From CAZHFW01 sp964531675 (GTDB lineage: Bacteria > Planctomycetota > Phycisphaerae > Phycisphaerales > UBA1924), in assembly GCA_964531675.1 (NCBI GenBank), contig CAZHFW010000018.1, forward strand, positions 1 through 64,000: DNA of 64,000 nt, given 5' to 3'. The translations under genes and the position numbers were made by a program. How positions within the stretch are numbered: position 1 is the first letter of the stretch; each line of letters starts with the position of its first letter. Below the pieces are notes generated by a model, which was not told the DNA's origin, did not search any database, and saw only the letters and a list, made by a program, of their open reading frames with translations. Below are positions 1-6,684 of this stretch, piece by piece.

Positions 1-17
1 CCCCCCCCCCCCCCCCC
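1..17. repeat. Homopolymer run of 17 C
   Basis: The window opens with an uninterrupted C17 tract directly abutting the first double-hairpin element. It lies in non-coding DNA. It may be a slippage-prone tract, or an assembly or contig-edge artefact; the window start prevents seeing its full length. Confidence 0.6.
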
Positions 18-98
18 GTGCCATCGAAGTCGGCTCCTCCGACTTCGATGCCTCCATTCAGCTCGCATCGAAGTCACTCGAAGTGACTTCGATGGCAC
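18..98. repeat. Double-hairpin palindromic element, copy A (81 bp)
   Basis: Two perfect hairpins are visible: 22-33 pairs with 39-50 (12 bp, 5-nt loop) and 66-78 pairs with 82-94 (13 bp, loop CGA). A 15-bp spacer (51-65) separates them. The outer ends GTGCC (18-22) and GGCAC (94-98) are also inverted repeats, so the arms can pair locally or end to end. Length and layout are identical to the element at 262-342, but the stem sequences differ. Resembles REP/BIME-type interspersed palindromes or a small non-autonomous element; no transposase is seen. Confidence 0.8.
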
Positions 99-100
99 GG

Positions 101-227
101 GGTACGTCGGACCTCCGGGCTGAGGCTCACTGCTCTACCGGGCGGCTCCGTTGATGGGCGGGAGCGACGCGTTGGGATGGAGTTGTGCGAGAGAGTGTGT
201 AGGGTCGGCTCGGAGAGCCGACGTACC
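101..227. repeat. Related palindromic unit, degenerate or longer
   Basis: GGTACGTCGG at 101-110 is repeated inverted as CCGACGTACC at 218-227. Just inside the right end is a hairpin 204-211/215-222 with a 3-nt loop, the same position and loop size as the second hairpin of the 81-bp elements on either side. The first hairpin is poorly kept (CGG-ACCT-CCG near 108-117). It looks like a third, decayed or insertion-bearing member of the same family. Confidence 0.5.
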
Positions 228-261
228 GGACGCGGCGGGTCGCGCCCCTCTCCTTGTCGCC

Positions 262-342
262 GTGCCGTCAGAATCGGCTTCTCCAATTCTGACGTGATCG
301 GGCGATCCGCATCAGAATCCCGAGACGGGATTCTGATGGCAC
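262..342. repeat. Double-hairpin palindromic element, copy B (81 bp)
   Basis: Hairpin one is 266-277/283-294 (12 bp with one mismatch, 5-nt loop). Hairpin two is 310-322/326-338 (13 bp perfect, loop AGA). The spacer 295-309 is 15 bp and the outer ends GTGCC/GGCAC are at 262-266 and 338-342. Every dimension equals that of copy A at 18-98, while the stem bases are mostly different (CAGAAT-type instead of CGAAGT-type). The fold is therefore conserved rather than the sequence. Confidence 0.8.
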
Positions 343-567
343 GACGCCGACCCCCGCGGGGTCGAGGATTCGTGTGCGGCGTGTTCCAGGCGTGTCGCGT
401 TGCTCCGCCTCCAGCTCCGGACGGGCAGGCCTTCGGTCGGTGCGGGAGCTCTTTGTGGCACGCTCGTGTGGGGGTGTTGCATGGGTGGCGCCGCTTGGAA
501 GGCGGGCGGGTGAGGAAACCTGCGCGTTAAGCTCCGCTTGCCCAACGTTGCCGGGCGGGAGCAGATC
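343..567. other. Non-coding remainder of the left intergenic region
   Basis: No convincing gene. A small hairpin (349-354/358-363, loop CGC) follows copy B. Open frames here overlap the palindromes and lack ribosome-binding sites or recognisable protein features. No clear promoter for the following gene was identified. Confidence 0.4.
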
Positions 568-1080
568 ATGGCAAGCACTGTGGAAACGCGTGGCGCGGGC
601 GAACTGGCGATGTTCCTCAGGCTCTGGGAGGAGTCGTGGGGCGTTGGGATCTGGTGCGGGCCTTGGGCCAAGGCGGTGGGGGATCTCACGCCTGAGCAGG
701 CGGCGTGGTCGCCCGGGGGTGCGTTGCACTCGATCTGGCAGAACGTGGCGCACGTCTGTGTGTGGCGCGAGTACACGCTGACGAAAGTCGACGGCAGGCC
801 CGGGCCCAAGCGCGATCAGATGGATGGCCTCAACTTTCAGGGTCCCCGCGCCGGCCCCAGTGCCGCGACCGAGGCCGAGTGGAAGGCGCTGGTCGCCAGG
901 CTCAAGCAGACGCACATGGACATGGCCGACGCGATGAAGAAGCTCGGTGCGGCGGGCGCGGGGCCGCTCGAGCGGGGGAGTGCGGCGGAGCGGCTCGCGT
1001 ATCACCTCGGGCACGACATCTACCACCTCGGGCAGATCATGCACGTGCGGGCGGCGCTGGGACTGAAGCCTCTGGAGTGA
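568..1080 (+). CDS. DinB superfamily protein
   Basis: A 170-residue protein of the DinB/YfiT-like metal-binding four-helix-bundle superfamily. The usual metal triad is visible: His62 in the second helix (with Trp66 four residues on) and His149/His153 in the C-terminal H-x3-H-x2-Q helix. These proteins often act as thiol-dependent transferases or hydrolases; the substrate cannot be told from sequence. ATG 568 is chosen because GGGAG lies about 7 nt upstream; a TTG at 538 would add ten residues. It converges with the PAP2 gene. A second, divergent DinB protein is at 9150-9641. Confidence 0.8.
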   Translation: MASTVETRGAGELAMFLRLWEESWGVGIWCGPWAKAVGDLTPEQAAWSPGGALHSIWQNVAHVCVWREYTLTKVDGRPGPKRDQMDGLNFQGPRAGPSAATEAEWKALVARLKQTHMDMADAMKKLGAAGAGPLERGSAAERLAYHLGHDIYHLGQIMHVRAALGLKPLE

Positions 1081-1113
1081 GCGGCTTGGCGGCGCGTGTC
1101 CGGAAGGCGCGGG

Positions 1114-1914
1114 TTACTTCAGCCGCTTCCACTCGTCGCGGGCCTTGGCCAGAGCCTTGGCGGCCGGTCCTTCCGGGTTCTCGCTCGCGTCCTTGAGCAC
1201 GGCGTCGGCGATCATCTCGCCGAGCACGAAGCCCGCGGCGACGTCGCTCGGGTAGTGCACGTTCACCGCGAGGCGCTCGAAGCACATGAACCAGCCCTGC
1301 TTGAAGAGCGCGATCTCGTCGGTCGGGTCGGCTTCCGTGATCGCGGTGAGCAGGCGGTAGCGCAGCCCCGCGGTGGTGGAGTGGCCGCTGGGGAAGGACG
1401 GGTTGGACTTGAGATTCTGGGGGTCTTCCTCGAAGGGGCGGGGACGGTTGAACTGCTTCTTGGTCGCGGAGTTCACGCGCTTGGCGTCGGTGAACGCGGT
1501 GTCCATGAACGCCTTGATGTCGGGGCAGTTGGACGCGGTGAACTTGGGGCCGAGCACGGATGCGAACGACCAAAGCGACTCCTTCTCGTCGGTCTTGGCG
1601 TCCTGCTTGGCAGCGGCGGCGATGACGGGCGAGGAGACTTCCCCGAGCTGCTTGTTGATGATGCGCTCGAAGTCGTTGCTCGCGGTGGGAATCGGCGCGA
1701 GCTTGCCATCGACCTTGTAGGCCTCGACGAACGCGTCCGCGAGCGTCTGCACCTTCTCGGGGGTGAGGAAGCGATCGCCCTTGGCGGGCGCCATCGTCGC
1801 AGCCGCGGGCGGATCGGCGACCGCGTTCTGGGCGGAAGCGAGCGAGACCTGCCCGCTGGTGAGCAGGATCAGGGCGATGGCGACACGAGGGAGGCGGAGG
1901 TGCGGGCTGTGCAT
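1114..1914 (-). CDS. PAP2-family phosphatase, secreted
   Basis: A 266-residue exported phosphatase of the type 2 phosphatidic acid phosphatase/vanadium haloperoxidase superfamily. A signal peptide covers about residues 1-29 (ends SLASAQ). The three signature motifs are present in order: K-x6-R-P around 152-159, F-P-S-G-H at 174-178, and R214-x5-H220-x3-D224, where the two His are catalytic in the family. It resembles class A non-specific acid phosphatases acting in the periplasm. ATG 1914 is preceded by TACGAT only 6 nt away and no Shine-Dalgarno, suggesting a leaderless mRNA. A start 40 codons upstream would disrupt the signal peptide. Confidence 0.85.
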   Translation of the reverse strand: MHSPHLRLPRVAIALILLTSGQVSLASAQNAVADPPAAATMAPAKGDRFLTPEKVQTLADAFVEAYKVDGKLAPIPTASNDFERIINKQLGEVSSPVIAAAAKQDAKTDEKESLWSFASVLGPKFTASNCPDIKAFMDTAFTDAKRVNSATKKQFNRPRPFEEDPQNLKSNPSFPSGHSTTAGLRYRLLTAITEADPTDEIALFKQGWFMCFERLAVNVHYPSDVAAGFVLGEMIADAVLKDASENPEGPAAKALAKARDEWKRLK

Positions 1915-1920
1915 GAAGGC

Positions 1921-1926
1921 ATCGTA
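1921..1926 (-). promoter_or_regulatory. Putative -10 hexamer (TACGAT) of the PAP2 gene
   Basis: On the minus strand TACGAT ends 6 nt before ATG 1914. Transcription from it would begin at or next to the start codon, giving a leaderless message. No consensus -35 is evident. Confidence 0.45.
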
Positions 1927-2058
1927 ACGCGTCAATGCAAGCGTGCCGACCTGCACCCGAGAATAGAACAAAGCACATGCTTTGGAGGACGGCTCGAAGC
2001 ACCGATTGCGGGGATTCATGCCGGACATTGTCATCCGTGGCGGCCACAGAATCGGCGT

Positions 2059-2364
2059 TCAGTCCGCGGTGTCATGCTCGGCGATGAGTGTGAAGCCATC
2101 GACGGCGGGCGCGAAATGCTCGGCGCGGACTTTGGCGTACTCGGGATCGGAGAAGAAGGCATCTCGGGCGGCCTTGTTTGGGAAGCGCATGGTGAAGACG
2201 CGCGTGACCGGATGGGGGGCGGCGGATTTGTGTGTCGTCGCGATGGTGAAGTCGTAGCCGAACGAGCCCTGATGGCGGGTGAGGATCGGGGTCATGCCCG
2301 CGCGGTACTTGGCGTAGCGCTCGGGGTCGGTCACGTTCATGGCGATGACGAGCTGGTGGGCCAT
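2059..2364 (-). CDS. DUF1330 domain protein
   Basis: A 101-residue protein with the DUF1330 pattern: short N-terminal strand, D-x2-RY-x2-Y helix (DPERYAKYRAG), and a C-terminal half ending in F-T-L-I-A-E-H. The family has a dimeric alpha+beta (ferredoxin-like) barrel fold and no firmly assigned reaction. The gene follows the flavin reductase gene on the same strand 21 bp away but has its own TACGCT box 5 nt upstream of the ATG, so it may be transcribed separately. Confidence 0.75.
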   Translation of the reverse strand: MAHQLVIAMNVTDPERYAKYRAGMTPILTRHQGSFGYDFTIATTHKSAAPHPVTRVFTMRFPNKAARDAFFSDPEYAKVRAEHFAPAVDGFTLIAEHDTAD

Positions 2365-2369
2365 GCCTG

Positions 2370-2375
2370 AGCGTA
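2370..2375 (-). promoter_or_regulatory. Putative -10 hexamer (TACGCT) of the DUF1330 gene
   Basis: TACGCT on the minus strand ends 5 nt before ATG 2364, and there is no Shine-Dalgarno. It fits the leaderless pattern seen at several other genes here. Confidence 0.45.
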
Positions 2376-2385
2376 GCGGATGGGC

Positions 2386-2934
2386 TCAGTGGCCGTTCTT
2401 GTGCCCATTGCCGTTGCCATTGGCATGGTGGGCGATGCGTCCGCCGATGCACTCGCCCTGGTAGACGCGGCCGGCGAGGATCTTGCCGATGTAGAGCTCG
2501 CAGTCGGCTTCCATGTCGAAGTGTCGGATGACTTCGCAGTCCAGGGCCATGATGGAGCGCTTGAGGATGGGCGCGGTGGTGACGAGGTTTTCCACCTGGA
2601 GGGAGTCGAAGGGATCGCCCTCGATGAGCACGCCGTCGGCGAACTTGCGGGCGGTGAGCTTGTCGTCGGGCGCGATGCGGCAGACGGAGAAGGCGTGGGA
2701 GTCGCGGATGATGGGCTCGATGACGTGGCCCTTGCGGACCGCGACGGAGATGAGCTGAGGCTCGGTGGCGCAGAGCTGGACGGAGAGGGCCAGCAGCCCG
2801 GCGCGACGGCCTTCGTGGGCCGCGGTGAGGACAAAGCAGGATCCCGGGAGCAGGTCCAGGGCGCAGCGCGTCTCGGCCTGGTCAAAGGACGCGGCGCGGA
2901 GGTCGTAAGGCGACCTGTCGGGGAGCTGCGGCAT
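2386..2934 (-). CDS. Flavin reductase-like FMN-binding protein
   Basis: A 182-residue protein of the flavin reductase-like split-barrel family. The N-terminal half carries the strand pattern around GSCFVLTAAHEGRRAG followed by PQLISVAVRKG and a SHAFSVCRI segment, which in this family form the FMN pocket. The C-terminus is an unusual Gly/Asn/His tail (NGNGNGHKNGH). It probably reduces free flavin or uses bound FMN as a redox cofactor in the cytoplasm; the partner is unknown. It is divergent from mraZ, sharing the 217-bp intergenic region. Confidence 0.75.
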   Translation of the reverse strand: MPQLPDRSPYDLRAASFDQAETRCALDLLPGSCFVLTAAHEGRRAGLLALSVQLCATEPQLISVAVRKGHVIEPIIRDSHAFSVCRIAPDDKLTARKFADGVLIEGDPFDSLQVENLVTTAPILKRSIMALDCEVIRHFDMEADCELYIGKILAGRVYQGECIGGRIAHHANGNGNGHKNGH

Positions 2935-3064
2935 TGTGTCTTTCGTCGTCCATCCGGCGGTGCCGATGAAGGGGGAGGTCCGGGAACCCCTTCAGGAACA
3001 ACGAAATCTCCGATGATCCATACGTAATCCAAACGGGAATTGTTCTCCACAACCCACCCACAAG

Positions 3065-3099
3065 TGGCCGATGGTGTTGCAAAGTGGGGGCTAGTGGGG
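3065..3099 (+). promoter_or_regulatory. MraZ-box array upstream of mraZ
   Basis: Four repeats lie in 10-bp register: TGGCC at 3065, TGTTG at 3075, TGGGG at 3085 and TGGGG at 3095. MraZ proteins are known to bind direct TGGGN repeats separated by 5 nt upstream of their own gene. Here the two downstream copies are canonical and the two upstream ones degenerate. They overlap the promoter, consistent with autorepression. Confidence 0.75.
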
Positions 3100-3105
3100 C
3101 ATAAT
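3077..3105 (+). promoter_or_regulatory. mraZ promoter (-35 TTGCAA, -10 CATAAT)
   Basis: TTGCAA at 3077-3082 and CATAAT at 3100-3105 are separated by 17 bp, a good match to a housekeeping-type promoter. The spacer contains the two TGGGG MraZ boxes, so bound MraZ would block polymerase. Confidence 0.65.
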
Positions 3106-3151
3106 CCCACGCCTTCACGGGAGGCGTCGGAGACGCGCATGGAGCGGAACG

Positions 3152-3616
3152 GTGCTTTTCACAGGCCACGCGGAACTGACCATCGACGCGAAGCAGCGTC
3201 TGGCGATTCCCTCGAAGTTTCGGGGGTTGCTGGATGCGGCGCGGGATGGGAACGCGTGGTACTGCGTCCCGTGGCCGGGCGGTTTGCTGAGGCTGTACAC
3301 AGCGCCGCGGTTCATGACCTTGGCGGAGCGGAGCGAGCAATCGCTGACGCCGGACCAGGACGAGGCGAGTCTGCAGTCGGATCTGTTCGGGTTTGCCGAA
3401 CGGCTGGAGATGGATTCGGCCGGTCGGATCACGCTGCCGAGGGTGCAGCTGGAACTGACGGGTCTTGGCACGGACGTTGTGGTGGTTGGGGCCGGGAATC
3501 GGCTCGAGGTCCGGGATCGGGCCACGTGGATGGCGAGCATGAAGGATCGCTTCAGCCAGCTGCCCACTTTGGTCGCGCGGATCGAGGGGAAGAAATCACG
3601 CGGCACGGAGCGGTAG
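3152..3616 (+). CDS. mraZ: Transcriptional regulator MraZ
   Basis: A 154-residue MraZ with two AbrB-like SpoVT half-domains. The first is around residues 5-25 (H-AELTIDAKQRLAIPSKFR) and the second around 84-97 (MDSAGRITLP). MraZ forms ring-shaped oligomers that bind TGGGN repeats and represses the division and cell-wall cluster in other bacteria. The GTG start has GGAG about 8 nt upstream. Unusually, no rsmH, ftsL, ftsI or mur gene follows; instead there is a 0.65-kb structured non-coding region. Confidence 0.93.
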   Translation: MLFTGHAELTIDAKQRLAIPSKFRGLLDAARDGNAWYCVPWPGGLLRLYTAPRFMTLAERSEQSLTPDQDEASLQSDLFGFAERLEMDSAGRITLPRVQLELTGLGTDVVVVGAGNRLEVRDRATWMASMKDRFSQLPTLVARIEGKKSRGTER

Positions 3617-3681
3617 CGCCGGGCCGGTTTGCGAGAAATGAGGCTTCGGCGGACGCGGACTGCGTGTGTCGGGGCAACGGA

Positions 3682-3715
3682 TTGGTTGAGAGAGAGATGG
3701 TTGGTTGAGAGAGAG
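3682..3715 (+). repeat. 15-bp perfect direct repeat (TTGGTTGAGAGAGAG x2)
   Basis: The 15-mer is present at 3682-3696 and 3701-3715, a 19-bp period, between the mraZ stop codon and the structured RNA. It could be a protein-binding or RNA single-stranded element; function unknown. Confidence 0.7.
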
Positions 3716-3732
3716 CGGCAAGGCTTTCGCAA

Positions 3733-4265
3733 GGAGGCGACTGTCGCTGCCTGCACTGGGCGGAAACGCCGGTTGCAGGATTCGGGCCTGAGAAGGCCCG
3801 GCTGATGGGCAGACGCGGGCTGGTGCAGGGATGCGTCCGGCTTGCGGCTCCAGACAGGATCGGTGAAGGGCCCCGCAAGGATGCGGGGTCCGAACCGAGC
3901 TTTCCCGCTGTTGGTCCTTTCAGGCAGCGGGAAGTGCTGGCCTGGTGCGCCTGTGAAATGCCCGGCACGTTCGCCCGATCCACCACCGGGCGAACGGTTC
4001 TCAGCGGGCCTGACGGCGACGGCGTGAGCCGGCGGCGCGGGCCTGCGAAAAGCCACGCGATCGGCTGTGCACGCGGAGTTTCCGCGGGGGCAGCCCGGTC
4101 GCAACAAGCATGGTCGGCACGCCTATCGGTGAGAGGGCCTGTCGAACCAGTCACCTCCCGGCCGCGGGGCCGCCCCAGCCACCACTGGGGCACCACCACA
4201 GCGCCTCCTCTTGCGCCCCGCGACCTACTCGCCGCCCGGTCCACCACCCGGGCGGCGTTGTTTTT
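3733..4265 (+). ncRNA. Candidate large structured non-coding RNA downstream of mraZ
   Basis: No protein gene fits here, but strong helices do. A long-range pairing closes the domain: 3733-3743 with 4148-4158 (10 of 11 pairs). Inside are hairpins 3750-3779 (GAAA tetraloop), 3783-3789/3794-3800 (GAGA tetraloop), 3871-3876/3883-3888 nested in TCGGT/ACCGA, 3902-3910/3925-3933, 3968-3977/3987-3996 and 4072-4077/4081-4086. Two further hairpins follow the closing helix, the last an intrinsic terminator. Three loops show CCACCA (3980-3985, 4179-4184, 4241-4246). The closing helix pairs an SD-like AAGGAGG (from 3731) with an anti-SD-like TCACCTCC. It lacks the conserved sequences of RNase P RNA, tmRNA and SRP RNA. 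It may be processed from the mraZ transcript or have its own promoter. Confidence 0.6.
4231..4265 (+). terminator. Intrinsic terminator of the structured RNA
   Basis: A 9-bp GC stem (4231-4239/4248-4256) with the loop TCCACCAC is followed by TTGTTTTT (4258-4265). It ends the mraZ-proximal transcript before the exoprotein gene at 4394. Confidence 0.8.
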
Positions 4266-4316
4266 GGCCCGCGCGGGATGACTCCGTGAGATTCCATTCG
4301 ACCGGGAGGACACTCC

Positions 4317-4346
4317 TTGCTAAGGTGAGGCGGGGTTGTGGGCTAT
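4317..4346 (+). promoter_or_regulatory. Possible promoter of the 4394 exoprotein gene
   Basis: TTGCTA at 4317-4322 and GGCTAT at 4341-4346 are spaced by 18 bp, downstream of the terminator and 48 bp before the ATG. A moderate match. Confidence 0.35.
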
Positions 4347-4393
4347 CCCGGAGAGCTTCTCCGGTTGATGTGGCACCACGGAGATTGTGAACA

Positions 4394-5908
4394 ATGCGAT
4401 CGATTGGCACGCGCGGAGCGGCTTTGCTGCTGTGTGGTTGTGCTGCGCTCACCCCCGCCAAGGCGAGGGCGGACCTGGTCAGCTGGACCGGAGCAGCGGG
4501 CGACAACAACTGGAACAACGCGGGGAACTGGAACGCGGGCCGGGTCCCCAACGGATCCGACACCGCCTATTTGGACGCGGGCTTTGGCACGGTGTCGGGC
4601 GCCAACGTGAACGTCGGGCAGATCGTGTCCTTCCGCCCGCTCTCGTTCTCGGGGGCGTTGACCATCAAGACCAACTCGGTCTTCTACGAGGACACGAGCA
4701 TCGCGGGGAACACCACGGTGCTGTCGTCGGGCACGGTGCTCACGTTCGCCCGCAAGCTCAACTGGATCTCGGGCACCATCTGGCCCGCGGTGACCGGGAC
4801 CGGCTCGAACATCGAGCTCAGCCCCGGCGCGACGATGAACGTCGGGTCGACCGCGGGAAGCCTGGGCATCGGCGTCACCATCAACAACGGCGCAGTGCTC
4901 AACGTCAACCGCGTTGGCCTGGTCTTCCAGAACTTCGGCACGCTCTCGTTCCCGGTTCTGAACAACACCGCGGGCGGGACGATCAACTTCAACTCGGGAG
5001 GCACGCTCGACAGCACGGATCCCTACGGCGGGGCGGTCATCAACCAGGGCACCCTCACCTGCAACGGTCTGACCACGACCTTCCCGAGCAAGATCTACTT
5101 CTACAACACGGGCACGGTCGCGACCTACGGCGTGGACTGCGTGATCGATGGGCCCGCGTTCCTGCCGCCGGGCAATGGGCCGATCCTCACCGGCGCATAC
5201 GAGATGTACAACGGGCGCATCATGTGCCCGGCGGACCGGTACCCGTCGGGCGTGAACTCGGGCGTGAGGCTCATGTTCCAGGGAGGCGGCGCGGCGTTCT
5301 CGAACTTCTCCTCGGTGTGGTTCAACGATGGCGTGATCCACATCAAGCCCGGCGCGTATGTCACGGTCGGGCTCAACGGAAACAACCTGTTCGTCAATCG
5401 GGGCGTCGTGGAGGTGAATCCGGGTTCGCAGCTGGTCTCCATGGGCTCCGCGGAAGCGACCACGTCGGCGATCCTGGATCTGCATATCGCGGGCCCGACC
5501 GATGCGGGCTACGGCCGGTACAACTCGATGCTCGCATGGATCGGCGGTCCGGCGACGGCGCTGGTCACGCCCATCGAGGGGTATCAGCCTCAGATCGGCG
5601 ACCGCATGCCGGTGATCATCAAGACGCTCAACGGCGTGAGCGGCGCGGTCCCGAACTTCGGGAAGGTGCTCGACACGGGCCTGCCCGCCAACGCCCGGGC
5701 GCGGTTTGTGAGCAGCGGGACGTCCATCGATCTGGCGATCGTGTGCCGGTCTGATCTGGACGCTGACGGGACCGTGGATCTGTCGGACTTCTTCGTGTTC
5801 TTCAACTGCTGGGACCTGAGCGAGCCTTGCGCCGACGTCTCCAACGACGGCGAGGTCGATCTGGTCGACTTCTTCTCGTTCTTCGACGGGTTTGATCTGG
5901 GCTGCTGA
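4394..5908 (+). CDS. Secreted repeat protein with GC-type dockerin-like C-terminus
   Basis: A 504-residue exported protein. A signal peptide covers about residues 1-26 (ends AKARA). The body (30-440) is rich in Gly, Asn, Thr and short beta strands with recurring N-x-G-T/NNGAVLNV patterns, like beta-helix autotransporter passenger domains (PEP-CTERM/autotransporter-associated repeats). Residues about 453-504 form two EF-hand-like D-x-D-x-D-G-x-V-D loops (DLDADGTVDLSDFF, NDGEVDLVDFF) ending in Gly-Cys. Planctomycetes use such tails on surface and secreted proteins. ATG has GGAGA about 11 nt upstream. Function of the passenger is unknown. Confidence 0.75.
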   Translation: MRSIGTRGAALLLCGCAALTPAKARADLVSWTGAAGDNNWNNAGNWNAGRVPNGSDTAYLDAGFGTVSGANVNVGQIVSFRPLSFSGALTIKTNSVFYEDTSIAGNTTVLSSGTVLTFARKLNWISGTIWPAVTGTGSNIELSPGATMNVGSTAGSLGIGVTINNGAVLNVNRVGLVFQNFGTLSFPVLNNTAGGTINFNSGGTLDSTDPYGGAVINQGTLTCNGLTTTFPSKIYFYNTGTVATYGVDCVIDGPAFLPPGNGPILTGAYEMYNGRIMCPADRYPSGVNSGVRLMFQGGGAAFSNFSSVWFNDGVIHIKPGAYVTVGLNGNNLFVNRGVVEVNPGSQLVSMGSAEATTSAILDLHIAGPTDAGYGRYNSMLAWIGGPATALVTPIEGYQPQIGDRMPVIIKTLNGVSGAVPNFGKVLDTGLPANARARFVSSGTSIDLAIVCRSDLDADGTVDLSDFFVFFNCWDLSEPCADVSNDGEVDLVDFFSFFDGFDLGC

Positions 5909-5924
5909 ATCGCAACCAGTTGCG

Positions 5925-5956
5925 CCGTCCGGCCCAGCGGCCGGGCGGTGGCTTTT
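5925..5956 (+). terminator. Intrinsic terminator after the 4394 gene
   Basis: A 10-bp stem with one G-T pair (5925-5934/5939-5948) and the loop CAGC is followed by a short T run at 5953-5956, shortly after the stop codon. Confidence 0.6.
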
Positions 5957-6071
5957 GCGCGGCGTGCGCGAGACTCCTGAAGAACACGAATACAAGCGCC
6001 CCGTCGTCCTGTTCGAACGGCGGGGCGCGCCTGTCGTGGTCGGGTGAGGGATCGGGAATCCCTGGACAGGA

Positions 6072-6431
6072 TTACGGCTTGGTGAGGATCAGGCGGGCCT
6101 TCTGGTCTTCGCCCGGCTTGAGGATGACATGGCGGGCGTCGACGCCCACGGCGGGCTTGCGGGCGATCACGTCGGCGACGCCCGGCGCGACCCTCGCGAA
6201 GGCGAACTCCCCCGCGGCGTTGGTGGTCGTTTCCTGGGTGATGACGCTGCCTCGCTTGAGCACGACCTTGGCGCCCGCGACGGGGGTCAGCGCGCCTGCG
6301 ACGTTGGTCACGACGATGCCCTTGATGTTGGCGGCGGGCGGGGGGGCAGCGCCCTGCGCTTCGGATGAGGTGAAGAAGGAGATGAGCAGGGCGATGATCA
6401 ACGCCACGATCGCAGCAACTCGGGTGGACAT
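6072..6431 (-). CDS. Secreted carboxypeptidase-regulatory-like domain protein
   Basis: A 119-residue protein with an N-terminal signal peptide/anchor (about 5-26, ending SSEAQG) and one carboxypeptidase regulatory-like beta-sandwich: IKGIVVTNVAGALTPVAGAKV, then V-x-Q-E-T-T-T-N-x-x-G-x-F-x-F (transthyretin-like). Such domains are usually structural or binding modules of exported proteins. Start ATG 6431 is preceded by AGAAAGG. A longer frame upstream lacks protein-like features. The gene is divergent from the zinc-ribbon gene at 6685 across 253 bp. Confidence 0.65.
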   Translation of the reverse strand: MSTRVAAIVALIIALLISFFTSSEAQGAAPPPAANIKGIVVTNVAGALTPVAGAKVVLKRGSVITQETTTNAAGEFAFARVAPGVADVIARKPAVGVDARHVILKPGEDQKARLILTKP

Positions 6432-6660
6432 GACTCGGCCTTTCTGAGTGCAATGCAGCATCCGGCGACGCGACGCGCGGCGCGGGGCAGCGTGTGTGAT
6501 GGGGTGTGCGGGATTTCGGCGGAGTCCCGGCCACGACGCTCGGGAGTCGCCCGCGTGCCGCGGTTTTCCCGCGACAGGAGGCCAAACGTCGATCGCGCCG
6601 GCGCATTGCAACCCTGCGGCGCGGATTCGCGGGCGGGCTGAGCGCGGGGATGCCTTCGGC

Positions 6661-6666
6661 TACACT
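6661..6666 (+). promoter_or_regulatory. Putative -10 hexamer (TACACT) of the 6685 gene
   Basis: GGCTACACTCGCC resembles the TANNNT boxes at other genes in the window, here 18 nt before ATG 6685. No -35 is recognised. Confidence 0.35.
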
Positions 6667-6684
6667 CGCCCCGGGAAAACTCGG

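Noticed and set aside
18..342. CRISPR array or integron attC sites
   Set aside because: The repeats are palindromic pairs with different sequences, not identical direct repeats with spacers, and lack the attC core GTT/AAC ends; no cas or integrase genes.
3733..4160. RNase P RNA, tmRNA or SRP RNA in the mraZ-downstream region
   Set aside because: The conserved GAGGAAAGTCC/ACAGAA cores of RNase P, the tRNA-like ends of tmRNA and the GGAAGGAAGCAGCC-like core of SRP RNA are not present on either strand.
3805..4281. Protein of 158 residues in the structured RNA region
   Set aside because: Composition follows the GC hairpins, no ribosome-binding site and no recognisable domain.
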